Source: Lepidodermella squamata
Taxonomy: Eukaryota > Gastrotricha
Length of the DNA: 64,000 nucleotides
NCBI GenBank assembly: GCA_047495785.1
Contig: JBLDXI010000030.1
Span: forward strand, 1,240,001-1,304,000
Direction of reading: 5' to 3'
The number at the start of each line of letters is the position of its first letter. Within the stretch, counting starts at the first letter, position 1. The translations under genes were made by a program, and so were the position numbers. Shown here piece after piece: positions 33,621 to 43,667 of this stretch. The notes beneath the pieces are model-generated. The model searched no databases, was not told the DNA's origin, and saw only the letters and a program-made list of their open reading frames with translations.

Positions 33621-33709
33621 GCTGTGTTCAGTGGTCGAGTGGCTTTGGATGTGCTTCTAGAAAGCATGGCAAAGTACGAAACAAAGGTTCGAGTCCACGC
33701 CGCGGAGCA
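33621..33709 (+). tRNA. tRNA-Leu-like sequence, anticodon probably TAG, likely pseudogene or SINE head
   Basis: An A-box-like TGGTCGAGTGG and B-box GGTTCGAGTCC are present. A 5 bp anticodon stem (GTGCT/AGCAT) holds the loop TCTAGAA with TAG in the middle, and the 89 bp length and long variable region fit Leu tRNAs. The acceptor stem pairs at 5-6 of 7 positions and the T stem is poor. A T7 run (33711-33717) would end Pol III transcription. Loop position 33 is C, not T. It is probably a degenerate tRNA or tRNA-derived element. Confidence 0.4.
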
Positions 33710-34068
33710 ATTTTTTTCCGCAACATTTTTATTATTATTATTTTTATGCCCAAGAATTTGAGCAAACTAAAACACTGATTTTTAGTTGAATTATTTGTCA
33801 ATTATAGTCGTAATTAATTAATTGGCAATGTCGTAGGCAGTAACACTAGTATTTTGCAGAAGTGTGGGTTTATTAAGTAATGTTAGCAAAAAACAATCTC
33901 TCAGCCCGCAGGCTAAATAGAAATGACCGGACTTAGAGTGGTCCTTTAGTTTTAGCAATATTTAATATTCACAGCTACGGCCTCGTGTATTAAGCGAGGT
34001 CGACGGAATTACAGAAAAACTATATATACAATGTTATATGAGTTAATATACAAGGAAGTTTCCATCCA

Positions 34069-34240
34069 ACGCCTCGGGCCGCCGCTTTGCGCGTGCCGCC
34101 ACCCGAGGCCCAACCGCTGCCTGCATCGACGAAAATGTACAAGAAGTCCAACAACCGCCAGAGGTACCAACAACCAACAACACATCGCCTCGGGCCGCCG
34201 CTTGGTGCGTGCCGCCACCCGAGGCCCATCCGCTACCAGG
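34069..34240. repeat. Two tandem copies of a GC-rich unit
   Basis: The unit CGCCTCGGGCCGCCGCTT, then GCGTGCCGCCACCCGAGGCCCA, occurs at 34069-34112 and again at 34189-34232, about 120 bp apart. It lies 3' of the LINE coding region on the minus strand and is probably its 3' untranslated part. B-box-like GGTTCAAGTCC (complement, near 34370) and GGTTCGGGTCC (near 34425) also occur there. Confidence 0.6.
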
Positions 34241-34707
34241 ATCGACGGTCACCGCCGAACTGCATCAACGATCAGCAAGCTGAGGTCCATGACTCTTAGG
34301 TTCATGTCTCAGTAGTACAATTCAATTTAAAGAATCTAGGATCTAGGACAAAAATAGAAAACATAGCCGGACTTGAACCGGGGCCTCTCACGGCACTAAA
34401 CCAAAGACGATTTAAACCGGACCCGAACCGATGCCTTTCACACACAGAGAGAATTTGAAAAGAACTAAAGGGACTAGAGAAAGATATAAGATACAAGAGA
34501 GGAACCCAGAGGGAACCTACTGCGCACGGATTGCAGCTATCCGCCGCTAGTCAGGAACCGGAAAGGCCCGGCCGCGCAGGGAGCGATGTTACCTTGCACC
34601 GCCACCCACAACGAACCGGTCCTCCCCGCGACAAGCTGCGCTCGGGCCGTTGCTTCCGTGGACCGCCACCCGCCGCTGGCTAGCCGCCTCTAACACCCGA
34701 CAGTAAC

Positions 34708-35742
34708 CTAAACAGCTAAAATCGTAGGGAGTCGATCATCTGACGTTCGAATAGCCGGTAGAGGACCAGCGCCCAGAAGATGGTCAAGAAAGAAACGAAC
34801 CGGCGATTTACTCTCCGGAATGGGCCTATCGCGACTCTGGCGAACTATTCCGCCTAGCACACTACCTGCTTCGAGCGCCCTGTTGAAACAATGGAACGAC
34901 AAGCTGGACAAACGGTCTTGGATTACTTGGAAGTCGGGAAACGTCGCCTGCAGTCGCCGCTGATAAAGTTGATCCGGGCACCGACGGGGGAGCCCCAAGA
35001 TGATCTTGAGGGCCCGCCTCTCTAGGACCGCCAGTGTTTCGATATACTGTGGCTTCGAGTTAGCGAACGCCGGGGCACCGAATTCTAACAACGGCCTGAT
35101 TACGCTCTTGTAAAACAAGAGGCCCAAGGTGGGGTGGGTCTTGACTTTTCCGCGAAAAAGAGCGAAAATACGAGGGAGAGCTCGGGACGACACGTGTTGT
35201 AAGTGAGGCGTCCAGCATAGGTGCTTGGACAGCCAAACGCCCAGATATTTGAATTCCTGAACCCTTGGCAAGCAAATGCCGCCTAGCTGGAGCTGACCAG
35301 CTGTGTGATTTACATTGGCGCCGAATGCGACCCACTCGCACTTCCTCGGGTTCAGGTCTAGTCTCCAACGCTGAGACCAGCGTTCTGTGACCCGAAGTGC
35401 CGCTTGGACACGAGCAGTTGCAAGTGGGGCCGGTCGCCCAGTAGCCCATACAGCCTGGTCGTCGGCGTATGCCGCCGCGGCAGTTCTCTTTAGTGCGTCG
35501 TCCTTGTCTACCTCCGCTGGGAGGGACGAAGATGTGTAGATTATGCAGAGTATCGGGGATAATGGTGATCCCTGAGGGACTCCGCAAGCTACCTCGACAT
35601 CCTCACTAAAGCTGTCCCCTACTCTGACTCGCATACGCCTGTCGCGTAGAAAATCGGATATCCATCGCACAACGGCCACGGGTAGGCCGAGGCCTTTTAA
35701 AACCATGCGTAAACCGTTGTGCAGTCTTTCCAGCTTATTCAA
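34708..35742 (-). mobile_element. 5'-truncated non-LTR retrotransposon, reverse transcriptase C-terminal half
   Basis: A 344-residue open frame carries GVPQGSPLSPILCIIY, the catalytic AYADDQAVW, LNPRKCEWVAF, FKYLGVWLSKHL and the thumb region with RRALKIILGLPRRC. These are reverse transcriptase blocks of Jockey/I-like LINEs. The endonuclease and the first reverse transcriptase blocks are missing, as expected of 5' truncation during insertion. Base composition (GC-rich) differs from the surroundings. It lies within the TA-flanked element at 33435-36238. Confidence 0.85.
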
Positions 35743-36894
35743 AAATTAAATTGTAAATGAAGTAAAAGTCCGCTTTAATCAGCCAGGAACGTTTGAACAA
35801 CGCAGTTCATTAGCATATTCAAATGGCAGACCGAATAGCCCCACAACATCATTTTTTCGTGGGGCTAAAAGGACGCAATTAATTAGACAAAAGTATGAGT
35901 CGGATCGGGGCGGTTTAAATTTTCATGGGTGCCCTAGCGTCTGTAGATTCAGGAAAAATTGATCGCAGGTCCAGCAAAATGCTTATCTGGTCCAGGTAAT
36001 TCAACGCAGAACAGTGCTTAAACTGAGGTAAACTTACACCTGAAAGGTAAGCCCATATCTTCACAAACACTTACTCTCAGGTCATGAAATTTTTATGGCA
36101 TGTGGGTCGTCTTTCCACCTAACTCCGTGCAAAATTTCATTGCTAACGGCCGGGTAGTTTTAGAGCCATGCTCATTCTCCCGTTTGCATGAACATTCGTC
36201 CGAATAGCCCCAATGACCCAGATTACCCCAACTGACGGTACGATGGATCGCATGCTTTCAAGTATGTGTAGGCTGCGTAGTATGTAGTCTGCGTCTGTGT
36301 AGTAACCGTTGGCAAGTGGAAAGCGGGGCTTGGCGAATTTTCCGTATATTTCCAGCAAATCTTTAAATCACCGAAATTAACCGCGCAGTTTAACAATTCA
36401 CAGTGAAAGTATTGAGGCTCAAGTCCGAAAAGTGCCTGTTCGCGCTCTAGCATACCCGAGCCTGATCGGGAAGCAGTGCTTTGCCTGTCCGAGCTCGGTC
36501 GATTCAAAGACGCCAGTACGCAACGTTGATGCTAAATCGAGTGAATGTGAACAACTCTCTGTTCATGTTCAACTCTTTAGCGCAATGTTTTATTTGTCGA
36601 AATAAAGGAGTTCGTTCATCTCAGTATTTCATCAGAGTAGGATTTATCTCGCCCCGGGTGGGCAAAGTCTAAAAGCTAAATTGCATGGTCGTGCTGTCGA
36701 GGCGTCGACAGCCCCTCGACCTGCTGTCATTAAGCCATTTGATGATACGCGTGGGAACATCACGTCAACATTCTACCCTTCACGCCCTTCTCCATGAATT
36801 AGCGCAATATCATTCATGTATCGAGATAGTACGAATAAGTTTTACGTAAAACTAAATCGTACTACAGTGAAACCCCGATTTGGCGTGTCAGCTC

Positions 36895-36950
36895 AACTAG
36901 TAGTAGTAGTAATAGTAATAGTAGCAGTCGTAGTAGCTACAGTAGCTCGT
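36895..36950. repeat. Imperfect TAG trinucleotide microsatellite
   Basis: Repeated TAG/TAA/CAG/CTACAG triplets directly precede a fragment of the SGNH gene. Confidence 0.8.
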
Positions 36951-36989
36951 GGGGTCGCGTGTTGCAAAATTACAACTTAGACACTTCCA

Positions 36990-37145
36990 AATACCGATCG
37001 CGTGGATAACAACACTGAAATTCATCTCGACCACCTTCTTGCGATGGCTGAATAAAACCCTTGAGCCATTCGGAGTTCAAGCAAAGGGTGAAAATTGGGC
37101 GTTAGGAGCAACAAACAGCGGCTTTAACGCTTACTATGCCCAAAA
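36990..37145 (+). pseudogene. Fragment of the SGNH hydrolase (start of exon 2)
   Basis: The frame LRWLNKTLEPFGVQAKGENW and ALGATNSGFNAY match exon 2 of the gene at 26041-27572 almost exactly. Neither the Ser block nor the C-terminal Asp-His block is present, and the match ends near 37145. It is a short duplicated remnant next to the hAT element. Confidence 0.8.
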
Positions 37146-37972
37146 TATAGGACGCAGCGGCTTGCAGAAAATCAGAAAAAGCGTGATAGTTTTTAATGAG
37201 GTCCAAAGTCCAACTCGACCAATGAATCATCTCATTACACTTTTTGCAATCATGTCGAGCCTCGTTTTTGCTTAAGATCATATCAATGATTTTTGAAGGG
37301 TGCTTGTAAATCTGCCGCCCAAAAATGAAAAGCTCGCCCCATTATTGTCGCCCAAAAATAAATAACGCCGCACTCATTGCGTAATCGAAGCACTAATCAA
37401 CCTTAATTGCCCATTAACGCGAAAGGCCATGCCTGCATAAAAATCCGCCTTCAAATATAAAACTTCGCACAGTTTAAATATAAAGATGATGATACCTATT
37501 AGTCGCACGTCTATACTTTTATTTGGTATCAACATTACATCGGCTGAACAGGTATTTGAACCGAAATACCTACCACTTGGGATATGATTAATAGCGCGCG
37601 TCCTTTTTGTGTCTTCAGCCTTGAATGTTATGCCTACCTGCACTCCAGGCAAGCTTGTAAAGTGTGCACCCCCGCTGCGCGCCTTGCACGCACGTGAAAG
37701 AAGTCGAAGTGTTGCAAGCTCGCCGCGCTTTACTGCCGGGGGATCAAGGGATTATCTGCATCCGAGTGTTTACACGCCGGATAAGCTACGAAGCTGTGTG
37801 AAGAACTGTCGTCCCGTCGCTAAACTCGGCCGCTGTGACAATCGCTGTGACTCATTAGGCGTCGCCTAATCAGTTGATCACTCGAAACAGCTGCCGAGTT
37901 GGAGTATAAGCGTTTGGCTGCATTGAATTTAGAAACAGAGCGGGTTTTGAATACGGTATACACTGCGAGGCG

Positions 37973-40900
37973 TTGCGAGCATTGCCATGTCACGTTCATT
38001 CTCATTTGATCGAGCTTCAAGCTAAAAATGGTTTGGATATGGGTACCCTTCTTTTTTCAAAAGTTTCCTCGAAGGAAATAATACGCCACATTGCTTCAAT
38101 TATGCGTCAAAAACTAGTGAAGCACATCTGTGATGAGTCTATGGATCTATCTGTTATGGCTGACGAAAGTACGTCGGTTTCGACCAAATCTTGCCTATGC
38201 ATTTACTTGCGGGTAGTCGAAGTTATTGACGATCAAGAAGAGGCGATGACGTATCTGCTAGAATTGTTGAATTTAGAAAATATGAAGGCTGAGACAATAG
38301 CTGCGGCGATTCACAAGTCTCTCAACGATGCGGGATTTTCTGATCATTACCTGAACCAGCACTGGATAGCTCTTGCTACGGATGGCGCCTCGGCAATGTT
38401 CGGAAGGCTTTCCGGAGCCGGCCGTCGTTTACAGCGTTTATTTCCATTGCTAATGCTATGGCATTGCCTTGCCCATCGTCTTGAGCTGAGTATTGGCGAT
38501 GTTGTCCTCAAAGTCCAGGCTGTGAATCACTTCAAGCATTTTCTACAGGACCTCTATCATCTGTATAATCAGTAAGTTTCGCTTTTTCACTTGCTAATTT
38601 TGTGAGCATTTTTTGTTTCCAGATCTGGCCAGGCTAAAGCTGAACTCGAGGCCATCGGTGAACAGCTTGGTATCGCGGTCGTTGCTATTAAAAGGAGCTT
38701 CGATATTCGCTGGTGTCATTCGAGTTTCAAGGCTGTGTCCGCCATATCAAGAAACTTCAAGGCTCTGCATCAGCATCTTTTGAATCGGATGGAAGCCATT
38801 CCTGTTAACAGCAAGAATGCTGAGCAAAATAGCCTGCGCAAGAAACTTGGTGAATTGGCAAGTCGGCTGACTGATTTCACGTTTGTTGCAACACTGTGTC
38901 TCATGGAGGACATTTTGAGAACGGGTGGGCAGCTGAGCCTGGTTTTTCAGCGAATATCCTCCTCTCCGCTCAATGTTTGGGGCGAGATTCAGACGGCAAC
39001 CCGGGACATAACGAATTATCAAAATAAAGACGGAGTCAGTCTTGCCGCTTTTTCGCGTGAGTTTGAAGCAAAGAAGAGCTTCAAAGGAGTTGGTATTCGC
39101 GACGTCGATGGATCTGCGATTGCCTTCGAAAGGGAGTGCCACATTATGGCTCAATCGATATGGCAAACTCATTCTGTGATAACTCAATCTGTTACACTCA
39201 CTATGACATAACTCAAGATGGCGAAAAAAGGATTGACACACTTCCGATCTTGAGATCGTTCATTATGGCACAAACGGACATCAGTGTGACATTAAAATTG
39301 CCATATCATATCAATTTTGAATATGAGCGAATATGAGCCTCAAGACGCGGACGACGAGAGTGGCGAAGGCGATGACGAATCTGTTGACGAAGACGAGGCC
39401 CTTCAACGTCGCTGTGGCATCCGTGGGAAGAACCGACGGCTAGCCTGTTGCCGACTGTTACAGACGAACAGCCTATTGCTGAGCCTTCCCAGCCTGCCTC
39501 TGCAACCGCTAGCTCTGCGACGACCGTTCGTTGTATTAACCAGTGCTCGAGAGACCACAAGTTTCTGGTGTATCAAAGTCGGAAGCGAAAAAAGGACGGC
39601 TCGGTCTCATTTTTCGTCTCCATCGACGGTTTCAAATTCAAGCGAGGCTACGAAGCGTCGTCCAAGGAAAAAATTACCTGGCGTTGCACGGAAGCCGGCT
39701 GCAACGGGTATATTTTTACTAATTTGGACCACGCGCCGCTTCACTGCAATTTATGGCGCGAGCACAACCACTCTGATAGACGCAACGACATTGAAGCTGA
39801 AGCTTTGTGCCAGGATATGGTATTATTATAATTTTTAATCAGATTTTTTAAATATTATTAATACTGTTATAGGTGAATCGCGCGGCTGGTTGCCTTTATA
39901 AATCAGCATTCGAAGCCGTCAGATTCCTTTACCGTTCGTCGGTGTCTATCGCTATGGCATTCAACTGAGGCGTCCTCGATTCAGGCCCACCATCTGGAAT
40001 ATGCGACAGCGGGTCTTGGACGGCCTTCCCAGAACCGACAATGATGCCGAGGCTTGGCATAAAGCCATTCAGGAAGCTTTGGGCATAAACCATCCTTCAG
40101 TGTACCCGCTTATTCAGCACCTTCGAAAATCGCAGGACGTAACCGAACAGCGAGCCTCGAGAGCCGACCAGGGCGAACCAGTCCTCCTTAGACCGGGTTC
40201 CAAGACGCGACGAGGCAAGGACAACGCTGCATTGGCCAAGTTCCTAAACGACGAGCCGCTGCCTTCCGATGACGATCCGGCGGCAATCATCCGGTACATC
40301 AACACAATCGCCAAGAAATTCGATCTTCAGGTCAGTAAATTCAGCCATCTGGCCGATGAATTCAGCGCAACCGAAGACGAGGGGGACGAGGTGGAAGACG
40401 ACGAAGAATAACTCTCTTTTTTTCTTTAATAATTTGTTGCCACTCCTGAAAACTCAATAAATTCCGCTGACTTTCTGCCAGAATGATAACCTCCTGTTCC
40501 ATTACGTGTTTTGCCATAATGAATGACAAATTTTCGAGTGGTTTTAGGTCAAAGTAAAATTGTTCCATAGTGATTACTCCATGATGTGTTTGCCAAAGTG
40601 TGTTTGCCATTCTGATCGCCTCCCCTTCGAAATTTCAAGAAAAAACATTTGTAAGGCTGTCATCGACTCATTTTCCTCTCGCTTCGAACCATCAAGCGAA
40701 ATTATGAAGTGGGCTGATTTGCTCAACCCTCATTCTTGGCCAGCAGAAGACCTGGAAACATTTGGCCAAGGCCGCACGATTACCCTGGCTGGGAAAATGC
40801 GGGTCGACGCCGACAAAATCGGGTTTGAGTTTGCAAAAATGAAGCTCACGAAATGCGCCCCTGGCGAGGAGATCAACAAGCTCAAACGTAAGCTGAATAC

Positions 40901-41217
40901 GTTCCCGATCGCGAGCTCGGACGTCGAGCGGGGATTTTCCTGCATGGAGGGTATTTGGACGGATGATCGCAACCAACTCGAAGTTGAAACGGCCTCAGGT
41001 TGGATATAAGAATAGACTTGAAATTATTTTATGTGTTTTGCTTTCATTAGACTTGATGTTTGTCAAGGTGAATGGACCGGCTTTACGAAACTTCATCGCG
41101 ACTCCGTACGTGTTTTCGTGGCTTCAAGCGAATCACCGCAGCGCTGTCGCACAAGACAGAAGGCCCGACGTTGTAGACGATACCAAAGAACGAATCAAGA
41201 AAAACATCTTTAATTAA
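37973..41217 (+). pseudogene. hAT transposase gene interrupted by a MULE
   Basis: Coding segments are about 37973-38574, 38623-39131 and 40633 to about 40998, then about 41043-41217. Introns are about 50 bp GT-AG (for example 38575 onward). Signature blocks are MADESTSVSTKSCLCIYLRV, ATDGASAMFGRLSG, LWHCLAHRLELSI and the C-terminal dimerisation block FPIASSDVERGFSCM, then DLMFVKVNGPALRNF. This is the ZBED-like hAT layout; the N-terminal zinc finger is not seen. The insertion splits the frame between Phe-Glu codons. Without it the frame reads through. A copy needing excision to be functional is effectively dead. Confidence 0.8.
39132..40623 (+). mobile_element. MULE derivative with FLYWCH finger, inserted in the hAT transposase
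   Basis: A 9 bp target duplication CCTTCGAAA flanks it (39123-39131 and 40624-40632), as expected of Mutator-like elements; the ends share GG-x3-G and ATGGC motifs. It codes for a FLYWCH-type zinc finger (39550-39800: WRCTEAGCNGYIF then HNH) and for the C-terminal part of a MULE transposase (40001-40411: GLPRTDNDAEAWHKAIQEAL and HPSVYPLIQHLRKSQ). The central catalytic domain between them is deleted, so the copy is non-autonomous. Confidence 0.8.
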
Positions 41218-42182
41218 ATGAGTTTAATTGTTGGCATGTTATCCGTTATTCTGAACCCTGAACTCTTTTGAAAACGACTTTCACTTATGACGAATAAAGC
41301 AGTTGCTAATACAAAGCGGTATAATAAGACCATGCGAGTGAGCCCAAGCGAGCGAGCTAAAAAAATTTTGAGTCAAACAGGCGTCCCTGGTAGTTGAATG
41401 TCCTACTTTCCACGCTGTTAGGCGTGACTCATTATATTCAGTTACTACCTTTAATGATAATAAATAGGAGCCAACTTTGCTGTCTAGTTCTGTTGTAAAC
41501 AAAATCTGCGATATGGCTATATAGAGAGTTAAGAGCAATGATTAGGAAATGGAGATCGCTTTTAGATTCGTTAACGTGTGGCGACATGATTGATTATAAC
41601 CGATATAGCATCAGACGTTCCCGATTTCGGCCTTGGGACTGGTAAGCATGTCGTAGTTTTATTCATATAGGCCCTCTGCCGGCCGGCGCTATAGGCACAT
41701 AGACTGTTTACAAATCAAATGCTTCAAAGACCGCGCGTCGTATAGCCCATCGTACTGCCATCTTCAAGGTCCCATTCGAACAGTTTGGATAAAAAATGGG
41801 CTAGCAGCTCATCTAGCAGGCCGAGAATACCCGCAATTTTTTATATTACTGCTCGCAAACAGCAATTGGTTGAGCCGCAGTTTCAACACTGAGCTTTCCA
41901 ATTTTAGGAAAGGATGAACGAGAAAATGATGAAAAACTGAGTAAAAGATTTTGGAGAAAATAATACATTTCATGGCTTTATTCTGAGGCGCACACTTGGG
42001 GCGAACATTCGCCATTGAGGGGCATCGGTTGCGCCACCGGGGCGGCTTTGTTTACCTTGAGAGCGCGCTTATTTTAAATGAGGGCGAACTTTTACATTTC
42101 GGGGCGACAGATTTTATGTTACCGATTTTTGAAATGGGGGCAATCGCATAAAATTAATAAAAATTAATAATTAATGGAAATG

Positions 42183-42245
42183 GTTATGGAATGAAAAGCG
42201 TTTGAAAAATAGGGAATTTTTTATGCGGATATAGTCAACCTAAGC
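42183..42245 (+). repeat. Dispersed repeat shared with 23250-23330
   Basis: Shared blocks are GGTTATGGAATGA, AAGCGTTTGAAAAA and GGAATTTTTTATGC, in the same orientation in both places. Confidence 0.6.
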
Positions 42246-42406
42246 CCTAATCGTAACTTACCTAACTTACCTAACTTGCCTAACGCATTAAAATAAGGGA
42301 TTAATGGGTAGCTCATGATAAACAACTTTTTCATCCTGTATTACTGGAGGATTCTCTTTTAGATTGTCTTGTCACGCAGAACACCAAGCTCGTGGCCAGG
42401 TCGGAA

Positions 42407-42812
42407 TATATCGTTGGCGACGTTGAAAAACTCCATAGCGCAGCCACTTTTTACCGTGGCCGAGAATATCTCACAATAGAGCCCTTAATTTGAATAAGGG
42501 AACGCGAACAGATTTTTCGGCGAATATTTTTCATTTTGGAAATAAAAAATATTGGCCCAAAAAGTTTGTCCTTTTGTGCAGGCAATTCGTTTGCACTATT
42601 GTGCGATTTTCTCGGCTACGGTAAAAAGTGGCTGCGCTATGTCGGATTTAGGCGTTTTTACTTCCATTTCAAGGTGATAGGTGACAAGTAAAAAATCTTT
42701 TGTTTTTGCCTCTTCATTGACATTGAAAAAAACGCTTTTTACTTGTCACCCGTGACATTGAAACGGAAGTAAACAAGCCTAAATCCGAGTTATTCAACGT
42801 CGCTAACGATAT
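42407..42812. repeat. Nested inverted repeats forming a potential three-way junction
   Basis: The outer arms 42407-42426 and 42793-42812 (ATATCGTTGGCGACGTTGAA, 19 of 20 paired) enclose two adjacent hairpins. The first is 42434-42479 with 42596-42641 (CATAGCGCAGCCAC core). The second is 42642-42700 with about 42730-42788 (TCGGATTTAGGC and ACTTGTCACC cores). No coding capacity was seen. Confidence 0.8.
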
Positions 42813-43667
42813 GAACATTTCACAGAAATTTACCTAGTTATTTATAGTATTTTTGGCACTGGACTGTCTCCGTGATTATACGGTATACACAATGAGGAAA
42901 CTCTCTTTGAGAGAAAAGAGTAGATCATGAGCACTGACGCTTCGCTATGACCTAAGAGACTTACTTTTGAAGTGAAAAATGGCTCTGTCTAAAAAAAAAC
43001 ATCAAAAGTAACAAAACGAATCAGTTTTAGTGGACTTCTAGAGACGCAACCCATACATAGGATACATAGGACTTGGTATAGGGGTGAACATCGCTATTAT
43101 CAATTCCAGTCCATGACTCTGAAGTAACCAAGACGATGCCGGATATCGCTGCAATGTTAATGTATGCCTCATTTACGATCTAGTTGTTACCATCAGAAAA
43201 TTCATTCTGTTGAATTCATGCTCAGCTACTTGCGAATAACTTCTAGCGTTTGATTGTTTTGGCCACAGAAACACGATATAACCAGACAATTAGAAACGAA
43301 AGTAGACGGCGTTCGGATTATGCCGGATATTAGAAATATATTTATTTAGAGCACAGGTAAGCGTCGATGCTTTAAAACGTGACCTTCGTTTATAAAGTCG
43401 AATCGTATTGGAAAACGGCTGAAAACACCGAAAAAAAATAAAAAAAAATCGAAAAAAGCAGTCGAAGCAATAATTAGGAATAATGGTAATTGAGGCATCA
43501 ATTACGAAAATCAAGCATTTTTCATGCTGTCATAAAAAAAACCTCGTCGATTTCAGTCATCCCAGCAGAGCAATCCATCAAACTGAATTCGCGAATCTGC
43601 AGATATGATTTTTGATTTCCCATTTACCAGAAACATTATTATAAAGAAATTCAAGCTAAGCTTCGTG
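42813..43667. other. 3' flank of chimeric channel C, duplicated from the flank of copy B
   Basis: No gene is seen. From about 43260 the sequence parallels 29560-30276 (for example AATATATTTATTTAGAG and AAGCGTCGATGCTTT), showing that the duplication of the channel gene included at least 400 bp downstream. Confidence 0.7.

Larger units (their letters stand above)
33435..36238. mobile_element. TA-flanked DNA element with short inverted ends, carrying a LINE insertion
   Basis: The left end after TA (33433-33434) reads CCGTCAGTTGGGG. The right end is its exact complement before TA (36239-36240). GGGGCTATYCGGAC motifs recur just inside both ends (33443, 33556 and 36199 inverted; also 35836). TA flanks and such ends suit a pogo/mariner-type non-autonomous element. 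No DNA transposase is seen; the interior holds a tRNA-like gene and a truncated LINE. Confidence 0.65.
37312..42110 (+). mobile_element. hAT-type DNA transposon, boundaries tentative
   Basis: The left CTGCCGCCCAAAAATGAAAAG and the right end, complement CTGTCGCCCCGAAATGTAAAAG, form imperfect inverted repeats of about 32 bp enclosing the hAT transposase. No matching 8 bp flanks were found, so the ends are proposed, not proven. The interior is interrupted by a MULE at 39132-40623. The stretch 41218-42110 holds no gene. Confidence 0.5.

Noticed and set aside
34031-34315. Overlapping Arg/Pro-rich frames on both strands
   Set aside because: They arise from the GC-rich tandem units in the LINE 3' region and have no protein family features.
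36895-36950. CRISPR-like or structured array
   Set aside because: It is a plain imperfect trinucleotide microsatellite, and the sequence is eukaryotic.
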